Shown here one piece after another: positions 52,560-62,779 of a stretch of DNA of 64,000 nucleotides. Each line of letters opens with the position of its first letter. The stretch's first letter is position 1. The translations under genes were made by a program, and so were the position numbers. The stretch is from Chelydra serpentina (taxonomy: Eukaryota; Chordata; Testudines; Chelydridae), in NCBI GenBank assembly GCA_037349315.1, contig JBAIAC010000059.1:10132001-10196000 (forward strand). The letters run 5' to 3'. The notes below the pieces were generated by a model. The model did no database searches, was not told the origin of the DNA, and saw only the letters and a program-made list of their open reading frames with translations.

Positions 52560-52798
52560 GGGCTTGTCTACGCTACCGTGCGGGGTCGGTCTAAGATGCA
52601 CGACTTCAGCTATGTGAATAGTGTAGCTGAAGTCAACATACTTAGATCTACTTACTGCAGTGTCATTCTGGTTGCGCTTCTCATTCTGGTGGAGTACCGG
52701 AGTCGATGGGAGAGCGCTATACTATACTAGACGCAATAAATCGACCCCCGCTGGATTGATCGCTGCCCGCCGATCCAGCGGGTAGTGTAGACAAGCCC
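52560..52798. mobile_element. PIF/Harbinger-like MITE, TTA target duplication
   Basis: Termini GGGCTTGTCTACGCTAC and GTAGTGTAGACAAGCCC, flanked by TTA (52557-52559, 52799-52801). The 3-bp TWA duplication is the Harbinger signature. Inner blocks GACTTCAGCTATGTGAATAGTGTAGCTGAAGTC (hairpin) and GACGCAATAAATCGACCCC are shared with 59547-59843. Confidence 0.88.
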
Positions 52799-52989
52799 TT
52801 AGACGCTTTAGTGTCATCACCTCAAACAATCCTGTCATCTTGCTCTGCAGATTGTTGTCTTTTGGAAATGCTGTTAGCTCTGGTGTAAATGGGCACTGTT
52901 TGTTTGGCCTTGTCAGCATCAACAATGGAGCATTTTAAGATTTGTGGTAGAAAAATGGCTAGACTGAAAAATGAATATTAAATCTATGG

Positions 52990-53095
52990 GCTGAGATTTT
53001 CAAAGCCACATAAGGGATTGGATGCCCAGTTCCCATTAATTTTAATGCCAGCTGGGTAGCCAGATATCCTACATGGCTCTGAAAATCTAAGCCAT
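52990..53095. repeat. Palindrome (TTTTCAAAGCC type)
   Basis: GAGATTTTCAAAGCCACATAAGGGATTGGATGCCCAGTTCCCATTAA on the left. TTAATGCCAGCTGGGTAGCCAGATATCCTACATGGCTCTGAAAATCTAAGCC on the right. Confidence 0.75.
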
Positions 53096-53139
53096 AATGT
53101 TTTAATAATATCTTGCGTTTATATTACCTCTCAGCCATG

Positions 53140-53310
53140 GAATGCAAAATGCATTAACCCTTTATATAAAGTAGGCAGGTAGTGTTTTACTGATATTGCA
53201 TATGGGGAAACAGAGGGTTAAGTGACTCGCCTACAGTCTCACAGTGCATTTGTGGCAAAGTTGAATCCTGACTCCCGCTTCCATGCTCTGACCAGTAGAT
53301 CATGCTGCTT
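53140..53310 (-). repeat. MIR-like SINE
   Basis: TATTGCATATGGGGAAACAGAGGGTTAAGTGACTCGCCTACAGTCTCACAG...GAATCCTGACTCCCGC is the minus-strand MIR core and head. No palindromic insert in this copy. Confidence 0.7.
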
Positions 53311-53899
53311 CCTTTCACAGTTTAAACTGCACTGGCTTGGAAGTATGTGTTCTGGATTTTTTCTTTGATAATGGGATACATACCTGGATTTTATTTCTTT
53401 GTCTCTACAGGCAGTCAGGTTCTTCTCTATTTTTCTGTTCATGGACAATCCCAGTTAAGAGGTCTGCTAATCTCATTGGATTTGACAGGCAAAAATATTA
53501 GAGAGACAGTTTTGAAACTGAAAAGTACCATGCTTTAATAAACTGTGGTTCTCTGGTCCAACATGAGGATAAAATTAATTCCAGACATTATGTTCAAATG
53601 GAACGGATTATGAATGGAAGCATAGCTTTAGGATTGTATTTCAGCTTTAGTATGCAGTTTGGGATTGTGTTATTTCCAATGTATATAAGAATATATATTT
53701 TATAAGCAATCACTCCACTATTCCCTAAAATTGTTCAAATATAAAATCTATCGCACTGCAGATAGTTTACAGATGTTTGATTGCACAGAAGGAAAATTGA
53801 CTGCTACCGCAAGACACATGTTAGTATTTTGTATATATTTTAGATACTGAAAAGCTATATATTCGACCTCCAGGAGGTGTTGACCAGTGCTTAGAACAG

Positions 53900-54440
53900 G
53901 AGTGTGTTGGGAGTCAGATCTTCTGACTTCCATTCTGCCACTGTCTTGCTATATGACATTGGGCAAATTATTTAAATGTTCTTTGCCTTAGATTAGTCAT
54001 CTGTAAAATGGTGATAATTCTAATTGACTACCTCACAGAGGTGTTGTGTGGCTTCATTAATATTAGTTGGTAAAAGCACTATGCAATGTTTAGATCAGGG
54101 GTAGGCAACCAATGGCACGGGTGCCAAAGGCGGCATGCGAGCTGATTTTCAGTGACACTCACACTACCTGGGTCCTGGCCACCAGTCTGGGGGGCTTTCC
54201 ATTTTAATTTAATTGTAAGTGAAGCTTCTTAAACATTTTAAAAACCTTATTTACTTTACATACAACAATAGTTTAGTTATATATTAAAGACTTACAGAAA
54301 GAGACCTTCTAAAAACGTTAAAATGTATTACTGGCACGCGAGACCTTAAATTAAAGTGAATAAATGAAGACTCGGCACACCGCTTCTGAAAGGTTGTTGA
54401 CCCCTGGTTTAGATGAAAGGTACCATATGCAGTAAATGTA
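53900..54440 (+). repeat. MIR-like SINE with a hAT MITE at its 3' end
   Basis: GGGAGTCAGATCTTCTGACTTCCATTCTGCCACTGTCTTGC...GGGCAAATTATTTAAATG...CATCTGTAAAATGGTGATAATTC...CTACCTCACAGAGGTGTTGTGTGG...GCACTATGCAATGTTTAGAT, then the hAT element, then GTTTAGATGAAAGGTACCATATG. Confidence 0.8.
54096..54406. mobile_element. hAT-type MITE (CAGGGGTAGGCAACC family), copy A
   Basis: Termini CAGGGGTAGGCAACC and GGTTGTTGACCCCTG, flanked by perfect GTTTAGAT (54088-54095, 54407-54414). The interior has a TTATTTACTTTACATACAACAATAG block identical to that in copy B at 62470-62769. Confidence 0.95.
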
Positions 54441-54444
54441 AAGT

Positions 54445-57275
54445 AGTAGTATTTATACGTTCTTTTGAATTAACTAAAGGGAATAACATCATATTTACCA
54501 AAGAAACAAACAAAAAATCTGTTTCAGCAGGAAATATGGGAGCCCTGTGCTGAAGTTTACAAGCTTTTCTAGCCACTACTTAGAGAAGCAACAGCTGAGA
54601 AATATATGCTTAAAAGTAAAGAAGGAGCCAAAACCTGCTGTCAGTTAAACTTTTTGTGGTTTCACCCACTGCTGAAAACCCTTTGCTTTTAAATCTCTCA
54701 GATGGCTTGCACTATAACATTGACAAAGGAAAAGTATTAGATGCAAAACTCCACATAAAATAGAAAAGCTTATGCAGAAAGGATTTATATGTGATTTTTA
54801 CAGCTGTTAGCCACAAACTTTAAACCATTTTTGACTTTCTCATGCCTTATTTGGGAAGATGCTGTGTTCCTGTAAGTTTTGCAGAGCAATGATAATTTAT
54901 GTTCTAAGCTCTTACTTATCTCTCTCTCTGTTCCTACCATTTCTTCGAGAGGTCAGTTTTCAAACACACAACTACCCGATTTCTTTTCTTTTTTCTTTTT
55001 TCATTTAATAGATAATAAAAACAGAGGGTCACATTAATTTCTGTGGAGCTGTCTCAAACTTCAGAGTGAAAGCAGAGATGTTAGAGGCCACTATTTCAAA
55101 AGTAGATGCCTGAATTGTGCATGAGCAAATGTGGGATTTGTAGGTGCAATTTAGGCAGCTGATTTTGAAAAATTGGCCTACAGTAAGTGCATATATTGGG
55201 CCAGATCTTGGACAGATGTAAATTGATGTGGCTCAGTCAAGCTCAATAGACCTATACCAATTTACATCAGCTGAGCATCTGGCCCATTGTTGTGTATGAA
55301 AGGGAGCCACGGAGGAAACTTTAGATAGAGCTTGTGAAGGGATGTGGGTGTGGCAGCTAAATTTTGCCCCATTGAAGATTATACTGATAACCTGGCAAGA
55401 ACTCAGGGGCAGCATTTAGTTTACATTAAATGGAGCAGACTGTAGCTGTCCTTGTCTTTAATATAGAAGTTTGACTTTTAGAGCTTTCAGGTCCCAAGAT
55501 GGGTCAGAATGGATCATTGCATGCTGGTAGCTGTTGTCTCAGTGAGCTGCACCTCTCCATTAAATATGTAAGCGCCTTGGGCTGAACTACAGAACTCTGG
55601 ACTGCATCTGGCCCATAGCCTCATGTTGGCTGCTCCTGGATTTGTAGGATACAGTGTGAGTTGGAAAAGCAGTCCTTTCACAAATCAAAGGGCTGATATT
55701 GTCTTTCTTAACTTCGTCATTGCTTGAATACAGGTTTCTTTCTGCCACCCTCTTCTTTCTTCTCCATGGCGAGATTGACCAGATATGTTCAGGTGTTCTA
55801 GTCATTTCAATTAATGTCTATGGAATATTGTTGCTGGGACACATGCGTGTCCTGGCAGCTAATGTGGGGGGTTAATTACCATCCTCTCTGAGGCCGAGAT
55901 ACAAATCTATGCTTTTAAGTGGGGAATGATCCTCCTCCATCTGCAGCACAATGCAAGACTTAATTGCTGTGCACAAGCTTTTTCTCAGCAGTGATGGAGG
56001 GAGAAAAGTAGGCCAGCCGCGTTTGGCTTGGAAGTAGACAACCACCTAAAATGACCTAATTCAGGGCAACAGCAAAGACATAGGAGGGTGAGGAATGGAG
56101 TCCTTCCAGAACTCAAAGTGGTGCCATTATTAATTAATGTTGTATACAGTACCTAGAGATACTTTACTGATGGGTACTTTGGAACAGCCGAGTCAGATAG
56201 ATTAGATACTAGATCAGTGGTGAAGCTTGTTTCAGACACCATGAAGAATCTTTCCAACAAAGGTGATGCTAATAGTTTAGCTCAGTTACTTGTGCTATTG
56301 AGGTAGACTTTCATCTTAGGGTACCTCACTTTTGTGAGACCACCTAGCATGAACCCCTCCCAGGGGCTTGATACAGGCGTCGCTTGTTGAAATGCTGTTG
56401 AAATGGCCTGTGTTATGCGGGAGGTTGGACTAAAAGTGTACCATGGTCTCTTCTGACCTTAAAAGCTATGAATCTTGAAGACACAAATTCCTGTAAATAC
56501 CTGTGGTCTTTATGGGATCTCTTCTGCTATCCAGTGGATAACACTGATTTTTGTCTGTTACTTAGTGCAAAAGCATATGGATTGGCTTTTTGTATTTTTA
56601 CATATTGACTCTTGTCTCATAGGACATTGAACTCTTCCCGATAAAATCCTACCAGATACATTATTAATCTACCATAGATGCAGAAAATAGGAAGATCTTT
56701 ACCCCCTCAACCACAAATATAAACGGAAACTTAGTGCCAGTTTTTATTAGAAATCCTTAAAGGGCGTCTGGAGTTTGATACAGCAATGTTTGTTATCATT
56801 CCACTTGCTTGGCTGGTTTACATAGAATAATAGTGAGATGTCAAGAGCAAATTCCATGCCAGTGATGGACAATATTCACTGTCCTGGAGGATTAACATCA
56901 ACACCAGTCCCAATCAGATCCCTTTTTCCTTACTCCTAATGACTATAGCTGGACTTTCTCTTGGGCAGCAGGCAACAGAATTTCTTTGAACTCCATTTCA
57001 ACAGTGTGGTTTATGTAATTTCATGAGATCATTTTCTATCACATAATTACACTGATTTTTGTGTTAGACGCCTTTACATTTTACTTTTTTCATATACATT
57101 TTGTGAAATTATTATAATTTAATATTTGTATTACATTATCAGCTAGAGGCCCCAATAAGGAATTGTGGTTCCATTGTACTAGTCACACATGTAACAAAAA
57201 GTCCTTGCCACAAAGTGTTTCTAAGCTGTCTCATGTCATTGCCATCTCTATTATCTGTGTCTGTTGTCATCTATG
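54445..57275. other. Mostly unique non-coding sequence
   Basis: 55198-55288 is a palindrome (GGGCCAGATCTTGG...GATGTAAATTGATGTGGC...CCAATTTACATCAGCTGAGCATCTGGCCC). 56395-56475 is a CR1-type 3' tail remnant (GGAGGTTGGACTAAAAGTG...TCTTCTGACCTTAAAAGCTATGAATC). No gene recognised. Confidence 0.45.
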
Positions 57276-57280
57276 TTAGG

Positions 57281-57552
57281 CAGAGGCAATGTGGTCTAGT
57301 GGACAGGGCGCTGGGCTGGGACTCATGACCCTGGGTTCTATTCCTGGCCTATTGCTGACCTACCGTGTGAACTGGGGCAGGTCATTCCACCAATCAGTGT
57401 TTGTTTCCTCTTCTGCTTTTTGTATTGCTTTTCTATTTAGATTATAATTTTTGGGGGGCAAAGACTTACTATGTGTGCGTACAGTGCCTTGCACAATGGG
57501 AGCTTGATCTCAGCTGGGTCCTGATGCAACATTTTAATGCAAATAATAAATA
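57281..57552 (+). repeat. MIR-like SINE, near full length
   Basis: The head CAGAGGCAATGTGGTCTAGTGGACAGGGCGCTGGGC has a pol III A-box-like TGGTCTAGTGG and a B-box-like GGGTTCTATTCC (57333-57344). The MIR core CCTATTGCTGACCTACCGTGTGAACTGGGGCAGGTCATTCC and a tail GTACAGTGCCTTGCACAATGGGAGCTTGATCTC...AAATAATAAATAATC follow. No palindromic insert. Confidence 0.85.
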
Positions 57553-57555
57553 ATC

Positions 57556-59540
57556 ATTTATATCATAGCTAAAGTTTTGCTTTCCTGCTCCTGTTAGTCA
57601 AAGTCCTCTTGAAGAACTTGGAGTTGGGGCAGATGGATTGATGGATTTTTATGCCTGCGCATAATCCTTCACACATAAAACATTTATTTAGATTTCTTTT
57701 CATTGCTGTATTGATGTTGCGGTGTGTATTTGTATGATATTGAGAAAAGCAAACCAATGTACTAGATAGCGTTGTGGGATTGCACGGGTCTTTATATTTC
57801 AATTTAAAACTCAGGAATTCATAAAGCCACATATGCTAACGATGGGTATAACTTTCTCAATTGCAAGAAGGAATTCTGCGTTACAGGTATGGTTCTCTTT
57901 TAATCACACACGTGTGACTTTTCTGGTCCACAAATATTAATGCTGATATTCGATGACAGCATTATTTCATGATAGTTTGAAATGCTAAGCAGTATGGGAA
58001 GAGGGAATGAATGGTGCTAATTCATTAGCTGTTGCCATTATGTCATTTGCAAGAGGAGTGGCTTAGCACTGCATACAAAATAGTTAACTATTCCTGTAAA
58101 GGGCTCCAAATCAACGGTCTGCATGTTAGAAATGTAGGACTTGCAGCTCTTAATACAAAATTAATTAACTTTAAGTTTCAAGCAGTAGTCTCAAATTACA
58201 TGATTGATAATGTTTATCCAAATTGGAAAAATGTGTTCTCCCATCTCCCGGGATTAAACTTGCGTATAAGGTCTAGGCTCTCAGCTGGTGTAAATCAGTG
58301 TAGCTCCACTGAAGCCAGTTGAGAATCTAGCCAAGCTATGAGTAAACATATCAAGTTGCTGGAAAAAGAAGGAAAAATTCTTTAAATTGTTTTAAAAGAT
58401 TTGGGGAATGCTGAGCACAGGAATTGCTATGTATCACAACAAGACCAATGTTCCAACTGTGGCCAGTGACAGATGCTTCAGAGGAAGGCATAAACTCCCC
58501 TGTAATGCACTTAGCTGTAAACTGGAGGGGAAAAATTTTCTTCTTGATGATGATTTTATGCTTTGAATTAAGGGTGACGGTCAACATCAGAGCAAAATTA
58601 AAGAGAGGAAACCACACGGAGCTGCAGTGTTGCACAATCGTTTCACAGGCTAACCAAACTGATTTGAATCAGAATTCCCAGGTGTCAGGGGAGTAAGAGA
58701 AGCATTCGAATTTTGGAATAATACAAAATCAATGGAGCTAATATGAATGATGGCTACTAACGTAATGACATTTGGATAAGGTAGCTGAAAATAATATAAT
58801 TAATCTTCTGTTTTTTTTTTAAAAAAGAGAGCGATAAATAGGCTACAGCATGTTCTTTCTGTGTTTGGCTGGGGAACACATTGCACACAGAACTCATAAG
58901 GGTAAATTTCACTTTGGTTGTGGGGGTGAATGTAGGTGAGTGTAAATGTTTTTGGTAAGAATATGGACCTAGGCATTCCATTTTCTCCATGCAGTTCTCT
59001 ATGATGAAGAATACTGGTACCAGGCTGAGTTTTCTTCCATTATTCTGTAATAGTAACAAAAGTGAGATACCACACATAACATCTAAATTACATACATGCC
59101 AGTTGGTCTTCATAGGGCCCACTGCCCCTTTGGCTTTTTACGTAAATGCTGTACTAAATATTGTGATTCAGAAGTCTGTATTACACTGTGTTTCTCGTGA
59201 AACTTGATGATGAGGCATTTCCTGGGGTTTAGTGAATATGCACTTTTATCTTAGTGAGCAGTTGATTGTATGAATGCTTTAAGATAGCTGTTTCTTTTAA
59301 TGTATATGCAATGTGTGCCTCAAGAAGATACACAGTTTAAGGCACAAACTGTCTAAGAAACCTAGGGCAAAATTCTGTGTGTGGATTCTCACTATGGATT
59401 ATCTGAGGGCAAGTAAGAAACCAGGATTTAACCAGTCCACAGCAATGGAAGCCACAACAATATAACCAATCTGCAGAGTGGATCAGAGAGCAGAAATTTG
59501 CCTGGATCCCTCAGGATGAGGTCACCAACCTGCAGCAAGC
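57556..59540. other. Unassigned non-coding stretch
   Basis: 58258-58336 is a GCTCTCAGCTGGTGTAAATCAGTGTAGCTCCACTGAAGCCAG palindrome remnant. Otherwise no gene or repeat. Frames at 58032-58322, 58351-58696 and 58757-59122 are on opposing strands and domain-free. Confidence 0.4.
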
Positions 59541-59546
59541 ATCTAA

Positions 59547-59843
59547 GAGCTAGTCTACACTTACCCGCTGCGTTGGAGGCGTCAGATCGATCTTCTGGGT
59601 TCGATTTATTGCGTCTTGTCTAGACGCGATAAATCGAACCAGGAAGTGCTCCCCTGTCAACGCCGGTAATCCTGCTCTGCGAACGGAGCAGGCGGAGTCG
59701 ACGGGGGAGCCTGCGCGCCGCCGTGTGAACCAGGGGTAAGTACTTTTAAGTTCGAAATAAGATACTTCAACTTCAGCTACGTTATTCACGTAGCAGAAGT
59801 TGCGTATCTTACTTCGAACTTGGGGGCTAGTGTAGACCAGCCC
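59547..59843. mobile_element. PIF/Harbinger-like MITE, TAA target duplication
   Basis: Termini GAGCTAGTCTACACT and AGTGTAGACCAGCCC, flanked by TAA (59544-59546, 59844-59846). Contains the hairpin GGTTCGATTTATTGCG...CGCGATAAATCGAACC (59599-59639) and a 74-nt near-perfect hairpin at 59748-59821. Related to 52560-52798. Confidence 0.88.
59748..59821. repeat. Long hairpin inside the Harbinger-like MITE
   Basis: AAGTTCGAAATAAGATACTTCAACTTC... pairs with ...GAAGTTGCGTATCTTACTTCGAACTT around a short TTATTCA loop, a stem of about 33 bp with few mismatches. If transcribed it would give a pre-miRNA-sized hairpin. Confidence 0.85.
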
Positions 59844-59879
59844 TAAGAGTAGGATTTTGCCCACATTCTGCTCTCTGTC

Positions 59880-59962
59880 TTACCAGTATAAATCCAGACT
59901 AATTCTACTGAGGTCAGCTGGATTACTCTGGATTTAGTCCAGTATGACTGATAAAAGAGTTT
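59880..59962. repeat. Short palindromic repeat
   Basis: CTTACCAGTATAAATCCAGACTAATTCTACTGAGGTCAGCTGGATTACTCTGGATTTAGTCCAGTATGAC folds around TCTACTGAGGTCAG. Confidence 0.65.
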
Positions 59963-59964
59963 GT

Positions 59965-61780
59965 CCAATTATGTTTTAGTTTATGCTATTTCAGTGAGTA
60001 CAAATTATGATGCTGCTCGGTGGAATTTTGCAGAAAATGCGATTAACTGTTCTCATTTCATCTTTGCAGCATGCAAAAGGCTTGCCTGCCTCTTTCAGTT
60101 TCAGCTGGAGACTTTGGTCCGTTCCCACCTTTAACTCTGACTCCTTTGATAGAGCTCATAATGGTAAAATGGTGAAGAAATCTGTAGGAGGAAGTATTGA
60201 AAGCCAAGTATCAAAGGATGTGGGATGCTTTTGAAGTAACTGAGCTTTGAAAGTTTATGATGTAATTCAGCTAAATTACAAGAATGAACACATTTATGAA
60301 CTAATCCTTAATATGCTAATTTTAAAACACGGAGCAGTGATTACATCTATTTGTTATGGTTTCCCTTTTGAAGGTTTTCTAAATTCATGTATTATATAAA
60401 AAAAAATGATTGCCAAGATGGTTAGTTTACATGGGTATTTGTCCAAACTATGAATCTTCAACTCAATTGCTTTTTCCATCTTAACATAGGAATGGGAAAG
60501 GTGGAAATCCACCAAAAGTACAGACAGTCTAAATGAATTTGAAAGCAAATCCCTTAGAAAAATACTAGATATTAAATTAAATTAATTTATAACAAATGCT
60601 GAGATTAATCAGAGTGTAACAACCCTTTATTGGTAGTTATCCAGAAAAAAAGGAAAGAAATAACTGGGACACCGTTTAATAATGAAGAGAGAACATCTGC
60701 AGTCATGCCATTGGGCAGCTGGAGAAACACATAAAAGGGACTGATTGAAATAATCCCTCTGCCAAACACTAGCCAGAGAAGGAAAACTTGTGGGACTTAC
60801 CAACACCGAGGACATACATAGAGCAGCCCAGGATAGGTAGTGATGGTGGAGCCTTGTTTGTGCCCTAAGCAATGTCTGATGGTGACGGTGGGATTCACAT
60901 TCCATTTTGCTTGTTAGTGAATAATGGAACACAGTTTTTCTTCTTATCCCGTTCCCAGCACACAGCTATTTTGGCTGGGAAACCTTGCTGTCTAAATATA
61001 CTTTTTGTTTAAGAGAAAATGGTACAGTAGATTCTTCTGGAGTAGACTCGACTTGAAAGGCTCCATTCATCTTTCTAGAGAGGAGAAGTGCGATTTTTGT
61101 TTGAACTCACAAATTAAATAGAACATTGTAAATAGCTCAAATGCTGTGATTGACTCACATTCCAAGGGACTATGAAAGGGATTTAGATTAAAAGGAAAGT
61201 GTGATGCAACCAAGTCAAAAAATGTTGATGAACTTCCAGAGAGACCCTGCACAGAACGTAGGATCTTTTTTTAGAAGCGGTCTGTAGAAAACGGTTTGGG
61301 GCACGTGCTTTGGAAGCTAGGCAGGCAAATCAATCTGTCTGCTGTGCCCATAGGAAGTAGATGTGCTGGAGTTTCTACAGCCCTGAATATGGTTCATTCT
61401 GAAAGCATCTTAGAGAAGACCTTACCCTTCCCTTACCCTCCTCCTCCATGTTAGTGTGGGATCTTCTGCACCCAGCCCTGAGCAAGGACAAATGTTAGAA
61501 TAGCTCTCATCATCCTGAGGCAGAGACTTGGGTGACTGGGCCAATCTGAGCAAAGCCTTTGGATTTTAACCTACTTCTTCATTCAGAGTCAACTTTTTAA
61601 TTTTCATCCCCACGTCCTGGCTTCCTCTTATGCTTGTAGAATTCACTGTTGCCATTAAGAACTACTCTTCAAATGAGACTCTTCAAACGTATTTGCCAAA
61701 TGTTGAATATTCTGAATCTATTGGGCAGAATTAACTACACAGGGCTCATGTTTTTGTTTGTATTTCCTTAATTTCTATCT
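59965..61780. other. Unassigned non-coding stretch
   Basis: Contains a splice-acceptor-like motif at 60048-60069 followed by an open frame (see findings), but no recognisable domain. No repeat family identified. Confidence 0.4.
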
Positions 61781-61784
61781 GTTT

Positions 61785-61990
61785 TAACATGGCCTCCAAT
61801 ACAGTAGAGTCTGAGCGCTTCACAGTCGTCAGTGTAGTTATTCTTACAACACCCTGCGAGATAGGACAGTGCTATTATCCTCATTGTACTGATGGGGAAC
61901 TGAGGCACAGAGACTAAGTGATTTGCCCCAGGTTACAGAGGAAGTCAGTGGTGGAGAGGGAGGAGCAGGGACTGTGTACCAGGGCAAGTG
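61785..61990 (-). repeat. MIR-like SINE
   Basis: GAGTCTGAGCGCTTCACAGTC...CAACACCCTGCGAGATAGGACAGTGCTATTATCCTCATTGTACTGATGGGGAACTGAGGCACAGAGACTAAGTGATTTGCCCCAGGTTACAGAGG, the minus-strand MIR order. Confidence 0.85.
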
Positions 61991-62220
61991 TTTGTGAAGG
62001 GGGGGAGTAAGCAGAGCCATGGCTCCATTCTCCATTTCACACATCTCCCCCATGTTCCAGGTAGTGAATCTGGCATGGGCAGGGGACTATGCTGTGTCTG
62101 GTAATGAGGCAACACAGGACATTTCCTCCCCACTACACTTAACAGGAGCTCTGAAGGAATTGTGACATCCAGGGGTGTGTCTGTTCCTTTCCAGAGCTGC
62201 TGTGGGATTTGCACAGTTTA

Positions 62221-62340
62221 GGGTAACCAGATGTCCCAATTTTATAGGGACAGTCCCGATTTGTGGGGTTTTTTTCTTATATAGGCTCCTATTACCCCCC
62301 ACCCCCTGTCCCAATTTTTCAATTTGCTGTCTGGTCACCC
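62221..62340. mobile_element. TA-flanked short MITE, Tc1/mariner-like
   Basis: 120 bp, termini GGGTAACCAGATGTCCCAATTTT and the inverted AATTTGCTGTCTGGTCACCC, flanked by TA (62219-62220, 62341-62342). The interior GGGACAGTCCCGATTTGTGGGG...CCCCTGTCCCAATTTTTC is also self-complementary. Confidence 0.85.
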
Positions 62341-62469
62341 TAGCACAGCTGCACGCCATCTTTGCACAGGGCTGAGAGTAAACTCTCAATCTAGCTGTCA
62401 AATAGCACTATGCTCAGTGATTCACAGAACATGGAACAACCCCGTCTCTGCCCTGAAGAGCTTCTAGTC

Positions 62470-62769
62470 CAGGGGTAGGCAACCTATGGCACGGGTGCCA
62501 AAGGCGGCACACGAGCTGATTTTCAGTGGCACTCACACTGCCCGGGTCCTGGCCATCAGTCCGGGGTGCTCTGCATTTTAAATAAAGCTTCTTAAACATT
62601 TTAAAAACCTTATTTACTTTACATACAACAATAGTTTAGTTATATATTATAGACTTATAGGAAGAGACCTTCTAAAAATGTTAAAATGTATTACCGGCAC
62701 GCGAAGCCTTAAATTAGAGTGAATAAATGAAGACTCGGCACACCACTTCTGAAAGGTTGCCGACCCCTG
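62470..62769. mobile_element. hAT-type MITE (CAGGGGTAGGCAACC family), copy B
   Basis: Termini CAGGGGTAGGCAACC and GGTTGCCGACCCCTG; flanks TTCTAGTC (62462-62469) and ATCTAGTC (62770-62777), 7/8 matching and close to the NTCTAGAN target preference of Charlie-type hATs. Near-identical to 54096-54406 apart from a short deletion around 62583. Confidence 0.95.
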
Positions 62770-62779
62770 ATCTAGTCTA

